32,394 nt of DNA from Eubacterium sp. GTDB taxonomy: Bacteria > Bacillota > Clostridia > Lachnospirales > Lachnospiraceae. Below are positions 1 through 9,214 of the stretch, in pieces. The DNA is taken from NCBI GenBank assembly GCA_017623885.1, contig JAGAOE010000138.1:1-32394 (forward strand), read 5' to 3'. The position numbers and the translations under genes are program-made. Below the pieces are notes generated by a model that was not told the DNA's origin, searched no databases, and saw only the letters and a program-made list of their open reading frames with translations. Position 1 is the stretch's first letter. Every line of letters starts with the position of its first letter.

Positions 1-1767
1 GATTAAGTCCGTGCGTCCGGCTTTTTCTAAAGCTTCTTTTACTAAATCATAATTTTTCGGATTCCGATACTGCATCAATGCACGCTGCATCGCTTTTTCA
101 TGCGGATTTGTCGCGGTATATACCGGTGTCATATCACGCGGGTCAAGACCGGTGTAATACATACAGGTCGAAATCGTAGACGGCGTAGGATAAAAATCCT
201 GTACCTGCTCCGGCATATAATGTATGTCTCGCAAATACTCTGCTAATTCAATCGCTTCTGTCAATGTAGCTCCCGGATGTGAGGACATCAGATAGGGAAC
301 TAAATACTGTTTTTTGCCCAGCTTGTCATTCATGCGGTAATAACGTTCTACAAAGCGTTTGTATACTTCCGGAGACGGTTTTCCAAGCTTGTCCAATACC
401 TTTTTGGAAATATGCTCCGGTGCTACCTTTAGCTGTCCGCTCACATGATGCTCGCATAATTCCCGCAAAAATGCGTCACTTTTGTCTGCTAACACATAAT
501 CAAATCGAATGCCCGATCGGACAAATACTTTTTTTACGCCCGGAATTTCGCGCAATTTTCGCAACAATTGAATATAGTCACTGTGATCTGCACGCAAATT
601 TTTACAAGGTGTCGGAAATAGACATTGTCTGTTTGGACAGACACCTTTTGTCATCTGCTTCTCGCAGGACGGATGTCTGAAATTAGCGGTCGGTCCCCCG
701 ACATCATGAATATACCCCTTGAAATCTGATTCATAGGTCAGCAGCTTTGCCTCTTCTATAATCGATCTGTGACTGCGCGTCTGAATCGTGCGTCCCTGGT
801 GAAAGGTCAGCGCACAGAAATTACAGCCACCAAAACAACCTCTGTTGCTAATCAGTGAAAATTTTACTTCACGGATTGCAGGAATACCACCCTGACTTTC
901 ATACATCGGATGATAGGTACGCATATATGGCAGTGCATATACGCGATCCATCTCCTCCTGTGTCAACGGCTTTGCCGGTCGATTTTGCACGACAAACAGT
1001 TTCTCATCATAGGTTTCGTAAAGTGTTTTTGCTACATAATGGTCGGTATTGCAGTATTGTATATAAAAGCTTTTAGCATAAGCGTGCTTTGAGCTGCGAA
1101 CTTCTTCGAAATGCGGCAATTCTTCCGCATGATTTTGTAATAGCAGCTCGCGATCCCGTGTTTTATACACCGTTCCGTCTATAAATGTAAGATCTTGTAC
1201 AGAAATTCCGCTGCTTAATGCATCTGCGATTTCTATGATGCTGTGTTCTCCCATTCCATAAGAAATCAAATCAGCTCCTGAATCCAGTAAAATAGAGCGA
1301 CGTACTTTATTTGACCAGTAATCATAATGACCGAGTCTGCGCAAGCTGGCTTCAATGCCGCCGATAATAATCGGCGTATGCTTGTAGGTACGTCGAATCA
1401 GATTTCCATATACGACAACTGCATAATCCGGTCGTTTTCCCATTTCACCACCCGGCGTATATGCGTCTGTCTCTCGACGTTTTTTTGATACCGAGTAATG
1501 ATTTACCATCGAATCCATATTTCCGGCTGATACGAGAAATCCGAGTCTTGGCTCACCAAATATTTGTATACTTGTATCATCTTTCCAATCCGGCTGGGCA
1601 ATGATACCCACGCGGTAACCATGTGCTTCCAGCAAGCGACTGATAATCGCAGGTCCAAACGATGGATGGTCTACATAGGCATCACCTATCACGTAGACAA
1701 AATCTAACTCCTGCCAGCCACGTTTTTCGCAATCTTCTTTTGTAACAGGTAAAAAATCGTGTATCAT
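1..1767 (-). CDS. ygiQ: YgiQ family radical SAM protein (partial, C-terminus off window)
   Basis: The frame is open from an ATG at 1767 to the left edge, giving 589 codons of a protein that is usually about 600-740 aa, so the C-terminus is missing. The N-terminus ([18 protein letters not shown]) and the stretch around [20 protein letters not shown] are typical of YgiQ (UPF0313). The radical SAM cluster motif CFGGCNFC places Cys at about 311, 315 and 318. Family members are radical SAM proteins of unknown substrate. The start is supported by GGAG nine bases upstream, and a good promoter lies in the 71-bp gap before it. Identity is secure; function is unknown for the family. Confidence 0.93.
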   Translation of the reverse strand, partial: MIHDFLPVTKEDCEKRGWQELDFVYVIGDAYVDHPSFGPAIISRLLEAHGYRVGIIAQPDWKDDTSIQIFGEPRLGFLVSAGNMDSMVNHYSVSKKRRETDAYTPGGEMGKRPDYAVVVYGNLIRRTYKHTPIIIGGIEASLRRLGHYDYWSNKVRRSILLDSGADLISYGMGEHSIIEIADALSSGISVQDLTFIDGTVYKTRDRELLLQNHAEELPHFEEVRSSKHAYAKSFYIQYCNTDHYVAKTLYETYDEKLFVVQNRPAKPLTQEEMDRVYALPYMRTYHPMYESQGGIPAIREVKFSLISNRGCFGGCNFCALTFHQGRTIQTRSHRSIIEEAKLLTYESDFKGYIHDVGGPTANFRHPSCEKQMTKGVCPNRQCLFPTPCKNLRADHSDYIQLLRKLREIPGVKKVFVRSGIRFDYVLADKSDAFLRELCEHHVSGQLKVAPEHISKKVLDKLGKPSPEVYKRFVERYYRMNDKLGKKQYLVPYLMSSHPGATLTEAIELAEYLRDIHYMPEQVQDFYPTPSTISTCMYYTGLDPRDMTPVYTATNPHEKAMQRALMQYRNPKNYDLVKEALEKAGRTDLI

Positions 1768-1791
1768 ATGCTTTTTCTCCACTAACACTTT

Positions 1792-1820
1792 ATTTTATCA
1801 TTGAAACACATATTTTACAA
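1792..1820 (-). promoter_or_regulatory. Sigma-A-type promoter for ygiQ
   Basis: Read on the minus strand: -35 TTGTAA (1815-1820), a 17-bp spacer and -10 TAAAAT (1792-1797), followed by a short leader into the ygiQ start at 1767. A small inverted repeat, TACAA-TAC-TTGTA (1816-1828), covers the -35 box and could be an operator or chance. No clear terminator for the preceding HAD gene is seen in this gap. Confidence 0.55.
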
Positions 1821-1838
1821 TACTTGTATATGTTCTAA

Positions 1839-2510
1839 TTATGTACGCAAATGCTCAAAACTGCCGTCCAATACTTGGGTATAGCTGTCAATATAATAAT
1901 GTGCAAGTGCACGTTTTTCTTCATCCTGTGCAACAGAATAATCATCAGAAATCGCACATACCTTCATCCCGGCTGCAAGACCGGCGCGTATTCCTTGCAC
2001 AATATCTTCAAACACCAGACACTGTGCAGGCGGAATGCCAATTTTCTCTGAAACAGCCAGAAAAACATCCGGTGCCGGTTTTCCGCGCGCGACTTCATTT
2101 GCTGTTAAAACCGCGTCCATATAGTCATACAATCCATGTGCGTTTGCCGCCGCATCAAGAAGCGTTCTTGCATTGCTGGTGGCGATTCCCATACGGATGC
2201 CTCTTCGCTTCATCTCCTGTAAGAACGCGAGGAGTCCCGGTTTTGGAAGCACCTCGTATTGATATTTATGAATTGCCATTTCAATCCAGATTTGCATCAA
2301 TTCTTCTGCAGTTTCCTTTAGCTGATAAGTCTGTATAAAATATTGTGCTGTTTCACGAAAGCTCATTCCCTCGATGGCACGCTCTAAATCATCTGTAAAA
2401 GGAAGATTTCGTTCTCCCATAAACGCCAGATCAATGTCACGCCACATCCACATGGAATCAATCATTGTTCCGTCTAAATCAAAAATTATTCCTTTCATGC
2501 CGGTCAGCAT
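1839..2510 (-). CDS. HAD superfamily hydrolase, subfamily IA (phosphoglucomutase-like)
   Basis: This 223-aa protein has the full set of HAD motifs. Motif I is DLDGT with nucleophile D11 and acid D13, motif II threonine is T111, the motif III lysine is K144 in GKPAPD, and the motif IV acids are E168-D169. The alpha-helical cap of a subfamily IA phosphatase or beta-phosphoglucomutase-like enzyme lies at about residues 20-90. Substrate cannot be read from sequence; sugar phosphates are common in this group. The ATG at 2510 overlaps the end of the pseudouridine synthase gene by 7 bases and has AAGGAG nine bases upstream. That supports it over the internal ATG at 2498. The overlap implies translational coupling. 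Confidence 0.9.
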   Translation of the reverse strand: MLTGMKGIIFDLDGTMIDSMWMWRDIDLAFMGERNLPFTDDLERAIEGMSFRETAQYFIQTYQLKETAEELMQIWIEMAIHKYQYEVLPKPGLLAFLQEMKRRGIRMGIATSNARTLLDAAANAHGLYDYMDAVLTANEVARGKPAPDVFLAVSEKIGIPPAQCLVFEDIVQGIRAGLAAGMKVCAISDDYSVAQDEEKRALAHYYIDSYTQVLDGSFEHLRT

Positions 2511-3229
2511 AATTCTGTTCTCCTTAATAACTCTAACTCATCTTTTGTCAACATGCGATATTCGCCGGGTGCTAAACGTTCATCCAGTTCCAGTGCACCC
2601 ATTGAGATACGCTTTAATTCTACCACCGTTTTATCAACCGCTTCAAACATTCGCTTGATTTGGTGAAACTTTCCTTCGCTAATCGTAATTCTCACATGCG
2701 AGATTACATTTGATTTTATGATTTCTAAGTGCGCAGGTTTTGTCAGTTTCTTTTCTCCAATGTCAACACCTTCTGCAAATTTTTCTACATCTTCCGCCGT
2801 CACAACGCCGTCAATCATTGCTTCGTATGTTTTGGGGACATGTTTTGCAGGGCTTAGCAGTTCGTGCGACAACGCCCCATCATTCGTAATAATTAAAAGC
2901 CCTTCTGTATCAAGGTCCAGTCTTCCGACCGGGAACAAATCACGTCTCTTATGTTCGGTAATGTAGTCCAACACGGTCGGGTACCGTCCGTCTTCTGTCG
3001 CAGACACACAGCCCTTTGGTTTGTTTAACATAAAATATTCAAATGCTGCGTACCCGATTTCTTTCTGTCCGACCATAACAGTCGTCTGCTCCGGGTCAAA
3101 CTTGGTTTCGGGTATTTTGCATAGCTTTCCATCTATTTGTACTTTTCCCGCGCGAATCAGTTTTTTCACTTCACTACGCGTTCCTACCTGCATTTCTGCT
3201 AAAAATTTATCCAGTCGTATCTGACTCAT
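2504..3229 (-). CDS. rsuA: 16S rRNA pseudouridine synthase, RsuA/RluB/E/F family
   Basis: This 241-aa protein begins with an S4 RNA-binding domain (about 1-55, RLDKFLAEMQVGTRSEVKKL). The catalytic domain follows, with signature GRLDLDTEGL and catalytic Asp at about 105. These enzymes convert a specific uridine of rRNA to pseudouridine. Length and arrangement fit RsuA (16S position 516), but RluB/RluE/RluF relatives are hard to exclude by eye. It follows the M23 gene by 40 bp and overlaps the HAD gene. AGAGG lies before the ATG. Confidence 0.9.
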   Translation of the reverse strand: MSQIRLDKFLAEMQVGTRSEVKKLIRAGKVQIDGKLCKIPETKFDPEQTTVMVGQKEIGYAAFEYFMLNKPKGCVSATEDGRYPTVLDYITEHKRRDLFPVGRLDLDTEGLLIITNDGALSHELLSPAKHVPKTYEAMIDGVVTAEDVEKFAEGVDIGEKKLTKPAHLEIIKSNVISHVRITISEGKFHQIKRMFEAVDKTVVELKRISMGALELDERLAPGEYRMLTKDELELLRRTELC

Positions 3230-3269
3230 AATGCTTTTCCTCTACTATTTATTCTATATTCGTAACTGT

Positions 3270-3953
3270 TCAAAATGAAAGTTCTGCTTGCGGCAATGGC
3301 AATAAAAATGGATATGGATTTACGGCAATCTCATTTCCCACTGCATCATTATAATAAATGCCAATATGCAAATGAACCGGAAAGTTTCCTACGGTTCCTT
3401 CGATATTACTATATCCGCTATCACCTGTAAAACCCAGCCACTGACCTGCAAAAACCGGTGTTCCGACGGTAAGATTTTCTGCATAATCATACAAATGTGC
3501 ATAGTAGTAATAGATACCGCCAGGGCTTCGAATTCCGATTCGGTATCCCCCTTGCGGAAGCCATCCCTTTTTCTCAACGACACCATCGGTCATCGACAGC
3601 ACCGGAAACAAACCTCTTTGATCCGGTGTTACCATAAGGTCCGTTCCTTCATGCCCTCTGTCACCGCCAAACGTACGTGCAGACATCCACGAATTCTCAT
3701 AAGACACCTGATATTCCGGGTGTTGGGACGATAAGGGAATCGGAAACACTTGTAAATCTCGGATGATTTGCTCTTGTACATCGTCACGGAGCGTTCCTTG
3801 CTCAGATGTCATCTGCAACGGACTGCTTTGTTCACTTTCTGCCTGTAGCAAAAGCATTTGTGCAATCATAATATCTAATGCAGCGAATAAAAAAATAAAA
3901 ACAATCAAAAAAACACAATTTTTCTTCGGTAGAAATACTTGTTTTCGATTCAT
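3270..3953 (-). CDS. M23 family metallopeptidase with N-terminal membrane anchor
   Basis: The 227-aa protein has one hydrophobic segment at about residues 12-34 (signal anchor). A linker follows and then a LytM-type domain from about 85 to 215. Zinc and catalytic residues are all visible: H101 and D105 in GHEGTDL, H153 in YAHL, and H194/H196 in VHLHIGI. It should therefore be an active extracytoplasmic peptidoglycan endopeptidase. An envelope or sporulation role is possible because YlbJ is transcribed divergently 31 bp away, but that is inference. Start has AAGGG seven bases upstream. Confidence 0.9.
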   Translation of the reverse strand: MNRKQVFLPKKNCVFLIVFIFLFAALDIMIAQMLLLQAESEQSSPLQMTSEQGTLRDDVQEQIIRDLQVFPIPLSSQHPEYQVSYENSWMSARTFGGDRGHEGTDLMVTPDQRGLFPVLSMTDGVVEKKGWLPQGGYRIGIRSPGGIYYYYAHLYDYAENLTVGTPVFAGQWLGFTGDSGYSNIEGTVGNFPVHLHIGIYYNDAVGNEIAVNPYPFLLPLPQAELSF

Positions 3954-3984
3954 ATCACAGCCCTTTTTTTCATACTTTAGAAAT

Positions 3985-4947
3985 ATGAAAAGGATTGTTC
4001 AAAAACACGATTTCTCAAAAAAATATGTAATTTCTTATATGCTGGTCGCAGCGCTACTATTCCTACTTATCTGTCTGCTCACGAAACCTGCGGTGTCTAT
4101 CTCCGGCGCACGCACCGGCTTAATGCTATGGGCTACTCGGCTGCTTCCCAGTCTGTTACCGTTTCTAATTCTTGTACAATTGCTGATTCACAGCGGTTCA
4201 CTTGATCTGTTAGTTGAAAAATTACATATATCTTATGCTTATTTTGTACTTATTGCAGGTATGTTTTTTGGTTTTCCGATGGGATGCAAGCTGACAGTAG
4301 ATTTGTATGCGCTTGGAAAACTCAACAAAAAAGAAGCTGCACTATTATTTATTATCTCAAACCAGATGAGTCCGGCGTTTGTCGGCGGCTATATTCTAAC
4401 AGAAACGCTAAAAGAACCAAAGCTGATACCTGTCAGCTACCTGATTTTGTATTTGCCGTCCCTGTTATTCGGCGTCGTATATTTGCATTTTTTTGCAACG
4501 AAGCGATTCTGTCCGTCACTTCGACCGGATAAAATCAAAAAATCGACATCAGGACTGCGATTCGATGTCACAATCCTTGATGCCGGTATTATGAACAGTT
4601 TTGAAACCATGCTAAAGCTTGGGGGCTATATCATGCTCTTTTCTGTACTGACTGCCTTGTGTAACTACTACTTAGCAAACATGCCTTTTTTATTGACATT
4701 CATCGCCGGTTTGCTAGAAATCACCGGAGCTGTCAGCATTCTAAATCAAAACATTTTACAGATGCCATTCAAATATATCGCCATTCTGGCGGCAACCAGT
4801 TTTGGCGGCTTGTCAGGAATCGCTCAGACAGCATCTTTTCTGCACCATCAAAAACAGCCTTCACCATTTTCGATGTCAGCATATTTTCTGGGACGGCTCC
4901 TACTTGCCTTTATCACTGCAATTCTCGCCGCTGTCTATGTCTGCTAA
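3985..4947 (+). CDS. ylbJ: YlbJ-like sporulation integral membrane protein
   Basis: This 320-aa very hydrophobic protein has about eight membrane segments, starting with a helix at about 13-33. The stretch FFGFPMGCKLTVDLY fits the YlbJ/SpoIIM-like nucleoside-recognition (gate) fold. In B. subtilis ylbJ is needed for sporulation and sits next to ylbH (rsmD) and ylbI (coaD). Those two genes lie here at 5574-6664, but ylbJ is inverted relative to them. I choose ATG 3985 because the upstream in-frame extension runs antisense through the M23 gene. No clear Shine-Dalgarno is visible, so the exact start is uncertain. It ends 7 bp from the convergent coiled-coil gene. Confidence 0.85.
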   Translation: MKRIVQKHDFSKKYVISYMLVAALLFLLICLLTKPAVSISGARTGLMLWATRLLPSLLPFLILVQLLIHSGSLDLLVEKLHISYAYFVLIAGMFFGFPMGCKLTVDLYALGKLNKKEAALLFIISNQMSPAFVGGYILTETLKEPKLIPVSYLILYLPSLLFGVVYLHFFATKRFCPSLRPDKIKKSTSGLRFDVTILDAGIMNSFETMLKLGGYIMLFSVLTALCNYYLANMPFLLTFIAGLLEITGAVSILNQNILQMPFKYIAILAATSFGGLSGIAQTASFLHHQKQPSPFSMSAYFLGRLLLAFITAILAAVYVC

Positions 4948-4954
4948 CGTATTT

Positions 4955-5572
4955 TTACTGTGCGTTTGCGTCTTCTGCAGAGGTATCTTTTTCTGCTTTC
5001 GGAGCCGGTTCGTTTGCTGCAAGTTCCGGCTCAGTCTGCGGCATCAATTCTGCACGATTCGCAAGTACCACCTGCAGCGAGCTGTTTAATCCTGCAATCA
5101 GATTTTCATAACGAGCTTTTGAACCTTCAATTGCACCACTCAGAATCGTTTCGAGATTCTTTAACAATTCATCGGTATAGCTAATCGCGCCCATTCGGAT
5201 ATTGTTTGCATCATTCGTTGCTTTGTCGAGAATATCCTGTGCCTGTTTTGTGGCAATCATAACGACTTCATTTGCCTGCGCATAAGCCTGCTGCATAATC
5301 TGATGCTCGCTTACCAGCTCTGAATGAGTCACCTCTGCCTGTGCGATAATGGTATCTGCCTTTGCCTGTGCATCAGCAAGAATCGCTTCTTTATTGCTAA
5401 TCATTTTCTGATAACGCTTAATCTCTTCCGGTGTACGCAAGCGAAGCTCTGTCAAAAGTTCTTCTATCTGGTCTTTATTTACAATAATTTTGTTCGCAGA
5501 AAAAGCTTGCGGTTTGCAACTCTCTATGTACTGTTCTAATTCTTCAATCGTCTGCTCGATTTTACTGTTCAT
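4955..5572 (-). CDS. Coiled-coil protein downstream of coaD (ATPase-subunit-like, function unknown)
   Basis: This 205-aa soluble protein has no membrane segment. Residues about 45-150 form a long alanine-, glutamate- and glutamine-rich coiled coil with repeated AxAxADxIIAQA-type heptads. The tail (about 175-205) is Pro/Ala/Glu-rich and probably disordered. The pattern resembles DivIVA-like or F/V-type ATPase stalk proteins, and homologues are often annotated as ATPase, but similarity could be only coiled-coil composition. It starts 1 bp after the coaD stop, so it is cotranslated with coaD and rsmD. Its end lies 7 bp from the converging ylbJ. I do not assign a function. Confidence 0.8.
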   Translation of the reverse strand: MNSKIEQTIEELEQYIESCKPQAFSANKIIVNKDQIEELLTELRLRTPEEIKRYQKMISNKEAILADAQAKADTIIAQAEVTHSELVSEHQIMQQAYAQANEVVMIATKQAQDILDKATNDANNIRMGAISYTDELLKNLETILSGAIEGSKARYENLIAGLNSSLQVVLANRAELMPQTEPELAANEPAPKAEKDTSAEDANAQ

Positions 5573-5573
5573 G

Positions 5574-6065
5574 CTATTCTCCTTTTTCTACTCCATATTT
5601 TTTATAGATACGGTCAATCATCTGCGGCGGAACAAACTGCGAAATATCGCCTCCATATGCAGCAAATTCCTTTACAATCGTAGAACTGAGATAAGAATAT
5701 TGCAGACTCGTAGTCAGAAAAATAGTCTCTATTTGATCATATTCCACATGATTGGTCTGCGCAATCTGCAATTCATATTCAAAATCCGTAACAGCACGTA
5801 AGCCTCGGATGATAATGGTCGCTTGAATTTCTTTCGCAAAATCTACCAGTAAGCCATCAAACGAAACGATATGTACATTCGGTAAATCTGCGGTCATTTC
5901 TTCTAACATACTAACACGTTCCTCTACAGAAAACAACGAATTTTTTGCGCTATTGTTCAGAACGCCTACATATAATTCGTCTACAATGTTCGCAGATCTG
6001 CGAATAATGTCCATATGTCCATTCGTAACCGGATCAAAACTTCCCGGATAAATTGCTCTTTTCAT
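5574..6065 (-). CDS. coaD: Phosphopantetheine adenylyltransferase
   Basis: This 163-aa protein has the family's usual length. The N-terminal [18 protein letters not shown] contains the nucleotidyltransferase TxGH motif (T14-H17), and the second signature [11 protein letters not shown] lies at about 123-133. It transfers AMP from ATP to 4'-phosphopantetheine, the penultimate step of coenzyme A synthesis, in the cytoplasm. It lies between rsmD and the coiled-coil gene, as ylbI lies after ylbH in Bacillus. Confidence 0.97.
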   Translation of the reverse strand: MKRAIYPGSFDPVTNGHMDIIRRSANIVDELYVGVLNNSAKNSLFSVEERVSMLEEMTADLPNVHIVSFDGLLVDFAKEIQATIIIRGLRAVTDFEYELQIAQTNHVEYDQIETIFLTTSLQYSYLSSTIVKEFAAYGGDISQFVPPQMIDRIYKKYGVEKGE

Positions 6066-6097
6066 AACTCTCTATGCCTCTCCTGTTTTCTATACGC

Positions 6098-6664
6098 TTA
6101 TGCTGTCACCTCATCGGTTTTGTATAGAAACACATGTTTATTTGTCTTGTACAGCTTTTCTTTTCCAATTTGGTATCCCATGTCTTTCACGTAGGAAAAA
6201 TCCGTATGTAAATCAGCCTCTACAACAATCGTTGTATGCTCTTTCAGCAAAGATGATTTTGCTAAATACATCAGAACCTCTGTTTCTAAATTCTGTTCGT
6301 AGGGCGGGTCCATAAATATCAGATCAAACCGATAATTTCCCTCCATTTGACGCAATGCATTCAAACAGTCTGTCTGCATAAGTCTGCATTGATTGTCCAT
6401 TTTTGTGAATTTCATATTTGCCAAAATCACTTCACAAGCTTTTTTATTTTGTTCAACAAAGACACAATATGCACTGCCTCTGCTGACTGCTTCCAGTCCA
6501 ATCTGACCGCTTCCTGCAAATAAATCTAAGAAATATGCGTTATCCAGTTCGGGTGCCAGCATATTAAACAACGTCTCTTTGATGCGATCCGTTGTCGGTC
6601 TTGTATCTTTGCCGGGAAGTGTCTGTAACGGTAAACGTCTGGCTTTTCCTGCAATAATTCTCAT
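6098..6664 (-). CDS. rsmD: 16S rRNA (guanine(966)-N2)-methyltransferase
   Basis: The 188-aa protein starts with MRIIAGKARRLPL, typical of RsmD. It has the SAM-binding motif FLDLFAGSG (45-53) and the catalytic DPPY motif (119-122) of N2-guanine and N6-adenine methyltransferases. RsmD methylates G966 of 16S rRNA in the 30S head. It stands 32 bp ahead of coaD, the usual neighbour. An AAGGA element precedes the ATG in the 24-bp gap after pncC. Confidence 0.96.
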   Translation of the reverse strand: MRIIAGKARRLPLQTLPGKDTRPTTDRIKETLFNMLAPELDNAYFLDLFAGSGQIGLEAVSRGSAYCVFVEQNKKACEVILANMKFTKMDNQCRLMQTDCLNALRQMEGNYRFDLIFMDPPYEQNLETEVLMYLAKSSLLKEHTTIVVEADLHTDFSYVKDMGYQIGKEKLYKTNKHVFLYKTDEVTA

Positions 6665-6688
6665 AAAAAGTCCTTTCTTAACACTTTT

Positions 6689-7219
6689 TTAAGCTTCATT
6701 CTCTGATATTTCACATGCATGGAGCATGTCCTTGAGCAGTTCAAATGCTGCCTGCACGGTCTGCATACGCACCTGTGTGCGGTCACCGGAAAAGAGATGT
6801 CGCTGCACACAGATTTTTCCCCTGCAATAGCAACTGATATACACCAAACCAACCGGTTTTTCTGCACTTCCGCCGTCCGGTCCTGCAATACCTGTCACCG
6901 CAATCGCTGCATCGGTCTGTGCTGCCATCGCAGCTCCACGCGCCATCTCTTCTGCTGTCTGACTGCTGACTGCACCATAGCTGCACAATGTTTCATGATT
7001 TACGCCCAGTAATTTTTCTTTTGCCCGGTTTGAATATGTAACATACCCCTCTTCGAACCACTCTGAAATACCGGGAACATTTACAAGTGTGCCTGCAATA
7101 ATTCCTACGCTGCACGACTCTGCCGTCGTTAGATGAATCTGTTTTTCTGCCAAAAGTGCAGCCACTTCAAACTCAATACCATCGGATTTTGTCACATCAC
7201 GTTGTATATTTTGATGCAT
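6689..7219 (-). CDS. pncC: Nicotinamide-nucleotide amidohydrolase (stand-alone CinA C-terminal domain)
   Basis: The 176-aa protein consists only of the CinA C-terminal domain and lacks the MoCF-like N-terminal domain of full CinA. Visible signatures are TTAESCS (31-37) with the conserved Ser/Cys pair, TYSNRAKEKLLGV (61-73) and VTGIAGPDGGS (108-118). The domain deamidates nicotinamide mononucleotide to nicotinate mononucleotide for NAD recycling. AAGGAG in the last codons of pgsA serves as its ribosome binding site, so the two genes are coupled. Confidence 0.93.
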   Translation of the reverse strand: MHQNIQRDVTKSDGIEFEVAALLAEKQIHLTTAESCSVGIIAGTLVNVPGISEWFEEGYVTYSNRAKEKLLGVNHETLCSYGAVSSQTAEEMARGAAMAAQTDAAIAVTGIAGPDGGSAEKPVGLVYISCYCRGKICVQRHLFSGDRTQVRMQTVQAAFELLKDMLHACEISENEA

Positions 7220-7223
7220 TTCT

Positions 7224-7763
7224 TTACTCCTTTAAAACCGCTTTATTCTTGAACAGATAATCAAACAGCGAAATAATGGTAAGCGCAAGTGCAATCCATG
7301 TCAAAATCACACCCAACAGCTCAAAATAAGCGTTTTGAATATTGAGAATCAGTACGATAATCATAATCATCTGGAAGGTAGTCTTCCATTTTCCCCAATA
7401 GCTGGCAGCAATGACAACGCCGTTATCTACTGCAACCAGACGAAATCCGCTAATAATAAATTCTCTGCTGATAATGACAATGACAATCCATGCCGCGAGC
7501 TGTCCGGTCGCAACCAGACAAATCAATGCCGCGCACACCAACAGTTTATCAGCAAGCGGGTCCATAAATTTGCCGAAATTTGTCACTAAATTATACTTTC
7601 TTGCGATTTTTCCGTCTGCTAAATCAGTCAGACTTGCAATAATAAATATGCCCACAGCAATATAATTATTGTACGGAACTACCGGTACTAACAGGAAAAA
7701 TACAAAAAACGGAATGAGTAATACACGTAATATCGTTAATTTATTTGGTAAATTCATCTTCAT
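7224..7763 (-). CDS. pgsA: CDP-diacylglycerol--glycerol-3-phosphate 3-phosphatidyltransferase
   Basis: From ATG 7763 the protein is 179 aa with about four to five membrane helices. It carries the complete CDP-alcohol phosphotransferase motif: D47xxD50G51xxA54R55, G64, D68 and D72. It makes phosphatidylglycerol phosphate from CDP-diacylglycerol and glycerol-3-phosphate. A longer frame begins with TTG at 7772, but that codon is directly against the AGGAGA element. ATG 7763 has an 11-base spacing and follows the rimO stop by one base (TAATATG), so I prefer it. ATG 7757 is also possible. Confidence 0.95.
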   Translation of the reverse strand: MKMNLPNKLTILRVLLIPFFVFFLLVPVVPYNNYIAVGIFIIASLTDLADGKIARKYNLVTNFGKFMDPLADKLLVCAALICLVATGQLAAWIVIVIISREFIISGFRLVAVDNGVVIAASYWGKWKTTFQMIMIIVLILNIQNAYFELLGVILTWIALALTIISLFDYLFKNKAVLKE

Positions 7764-7764
7764 A

Positions 7765-9090
7765 TTATACAATCTCTCCTATCAAATCATATTCATATGC
7801 ACCGGTCACGCGAATCTTAACAAAATCGCCGGATACCAACGTTTCATCCGTATGGATAAAAATGTAGCCATCCACACCGGGTGCATCCTTATAAGTGCGG
7901 GCAATGTATGCATTTTCATTTGCAACCTTTCCTTCCACAAATGCCCACAATTCACGACCTTTCATCGATTCATTCAAATCATATGAAATTTCCTGCTGTA
8001 GTTCCATCACCTCATCACGCCAAGTGAGCTTTGTTTCCTCATCAATTTGATTCGCAAATTCCGCCGCCGGCGTATCTTCCTCCGGTGAATATGCAAATGC
8101 GCCCAAACGGTCAAATTCCGCCCAGTTTAAGAATTCAAGCAATTCTTCATGCGCTTGCTCCGTCTCCCCCGGAAAGCCGCATATCAATGTTGTGCGCAGA
8201 CAAATATCCGGGATTTCCTGACGTAAATATTCAATCTTATCCGCCAGCTCTGCACCTGTCGTGCGTCTTCCCATTCGCTTTAACACATCGTCGTTGACAT
8301 GCTGTATCGGCATGTCCAGATAATGAACGACCTTTTCATTCCGCTTGATTGCAGAAACCAGCGTCTCATCGATTTCTTCCGGATAACAGTACATAATTCG
8401 AATCCAATATAACTCTTCGATTTTATTTAATTCGTCTAACAAACGGTACAAAGATTTTTCGCCGTACAAATCGATGCCGTATAACGTCGTCTCCTGTGCG
8501 ACTAAAATCAATTCACGGACACCTTGCGCCGCCAGCTCCCGTGCCTGTGTGAGCAGTTGTTCCATCGGAATGCTTCGATACGCACCTCGAATCGACGGAA
8601 TAATGCAATAGCTGCAATGCTTATTACAGCCTTCTGCGATTTTCAGATAAGCATAATGTCCGCCTGTCGTCACCAGACGTTTTCCATCTTTGAGATTGGG
8701 AAAGCCTTCCAATGCGCGATAGTTCTTATACACATTTCCCTCTAATGTCTGTGTCACAGCCTCGACAATGTTATCATATGCATTCGTTCCAATCACTGCA
8801 TCTACTTCCGGTATTTCCGCCAGCACTTCATCCTGATAACGCTGTGCCAAACATCCCGTCACGATCAGCGACTTTAGTTTACCGGTCTGTTTTAACTGCG
8901 CCATAGAAAGAATTGTCTGAATACTTTCTTCTTTTGCATCACCGATAAAGCAGCAGGAATTAACGATAATCACATCTGCTTCATACTCATCGTCCGTAAT
9001 TGTATAACCGGCAGCCTGAAGCATTCCAATCATATACTCAGAATCCACCAGATTTTTGTCACATCCAAGAGAAATAAATAATAAGTTCAT
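7765..9090 (-). CDS. rimO: Ribosomal protein S12 methylthiotransferase
   Basis: From ATG 9090 the protein is 441 aa, the normal RimO length. The longer frame to 9156 adds 22 residues that do not fit the family and lacks a ribosome binding site, while AAAGG precedes 9090. The N-terminal UPF0004 domain holds cluster cysteines C10 (SLGCDKNLVDSE), C46 and C80. The radical SAM motif CNKHCSYC gives C155, C159 and C162, and a TRAM domain closes the protein at about 370-441. RimO methylthiolates an aspartate of ribosomal protein S12. The paralogue miaB is also in this window. Confidence 0.96.
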   Translation of the reverse strand: MNLLFISLGCDKNLVDSEYMIGMLQAAGYTITDDEYEADVIIVNSCCFIGDAKEESIQTILSMAQLKQTGKLKSLIVTGCLAQRYQDEVLAEIPEVDAVIGTNAYDNIVEAVTQTLEGNVYKNYRALEGFPNLKDGKRLVTTGGHYAYLKIAEGCNKHCSYCIIPSIRGAYRSIPMEQLLTQARELAAQGVRELILVAQETTLYGIDLYGEKSLYRLLDELNKIEELYWIRIMYCYPEEIDETLVSAIKRNEKVVHYLDMPIQHVNDDVLKRMGRRTTGAELADKIEYLRQEIPDICLRTTLICGFPGETEQAHEELLEFLNWAEFDRLGAFAYSPEEDTPAAEFANQIDEETKLTWRDEVMELQQEISYDLNESMKGRELWAFVEGKVANENAYIARTYKDAPGVDGYIFIHTDETLVSGDFVKIRVTGAYEYDLIGEIV

Positions 9091-9159
9091 GCATACGCCT
9101 TTCTGTGGAAATGTACATTTGTGTACACACCTTTTGTCATTTCCTAAATTAAGCAAATA

Positions 9160-9185
9160 GAGCCGAAACTATTTCGCTCCGGCTC
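9160..9185 (-). terminator. Hairpin in the rpoZ-rimO gap (possible attenuator)
   Basis: In the 124-bp gap after rpoZ, GAGCCG (9160-9165) and CGGCTC (9180-9185) form an inverted repeat. The interior can also pair as CGAAA-TAG-TTTCG. On the minus strand the stem is followed by TATTTGCTT rather than a run of T, so it may only partly terminate or protect the upstream message. Nothing else is recognisable in this gap apart from the rimO ribosome binding site. Confidence 0.4.
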
Positions 9186-9214
9186 CATGTGTTCTTTTTG
9201 ACCTGTGAATCAGA

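Noticed and set aside
279..680. 133-codon plus-strand frame
   Set aside because: It is antisense to the clear YgiQ coding frame and reads like no protein family.
1841..2338. 165-codon plus-strand frame
   Set aside because: It lies entirely opposite the HAD hydrolase gene, whose catalytic motifs are intact, and has no ribosome binding site.
3763..3984. N-terminal extension of YlbJ in the same frame
   Set aside because: These 74 codons are antisense to the M23 gene, and the membrane protein proper begins after the ATG at 3985.
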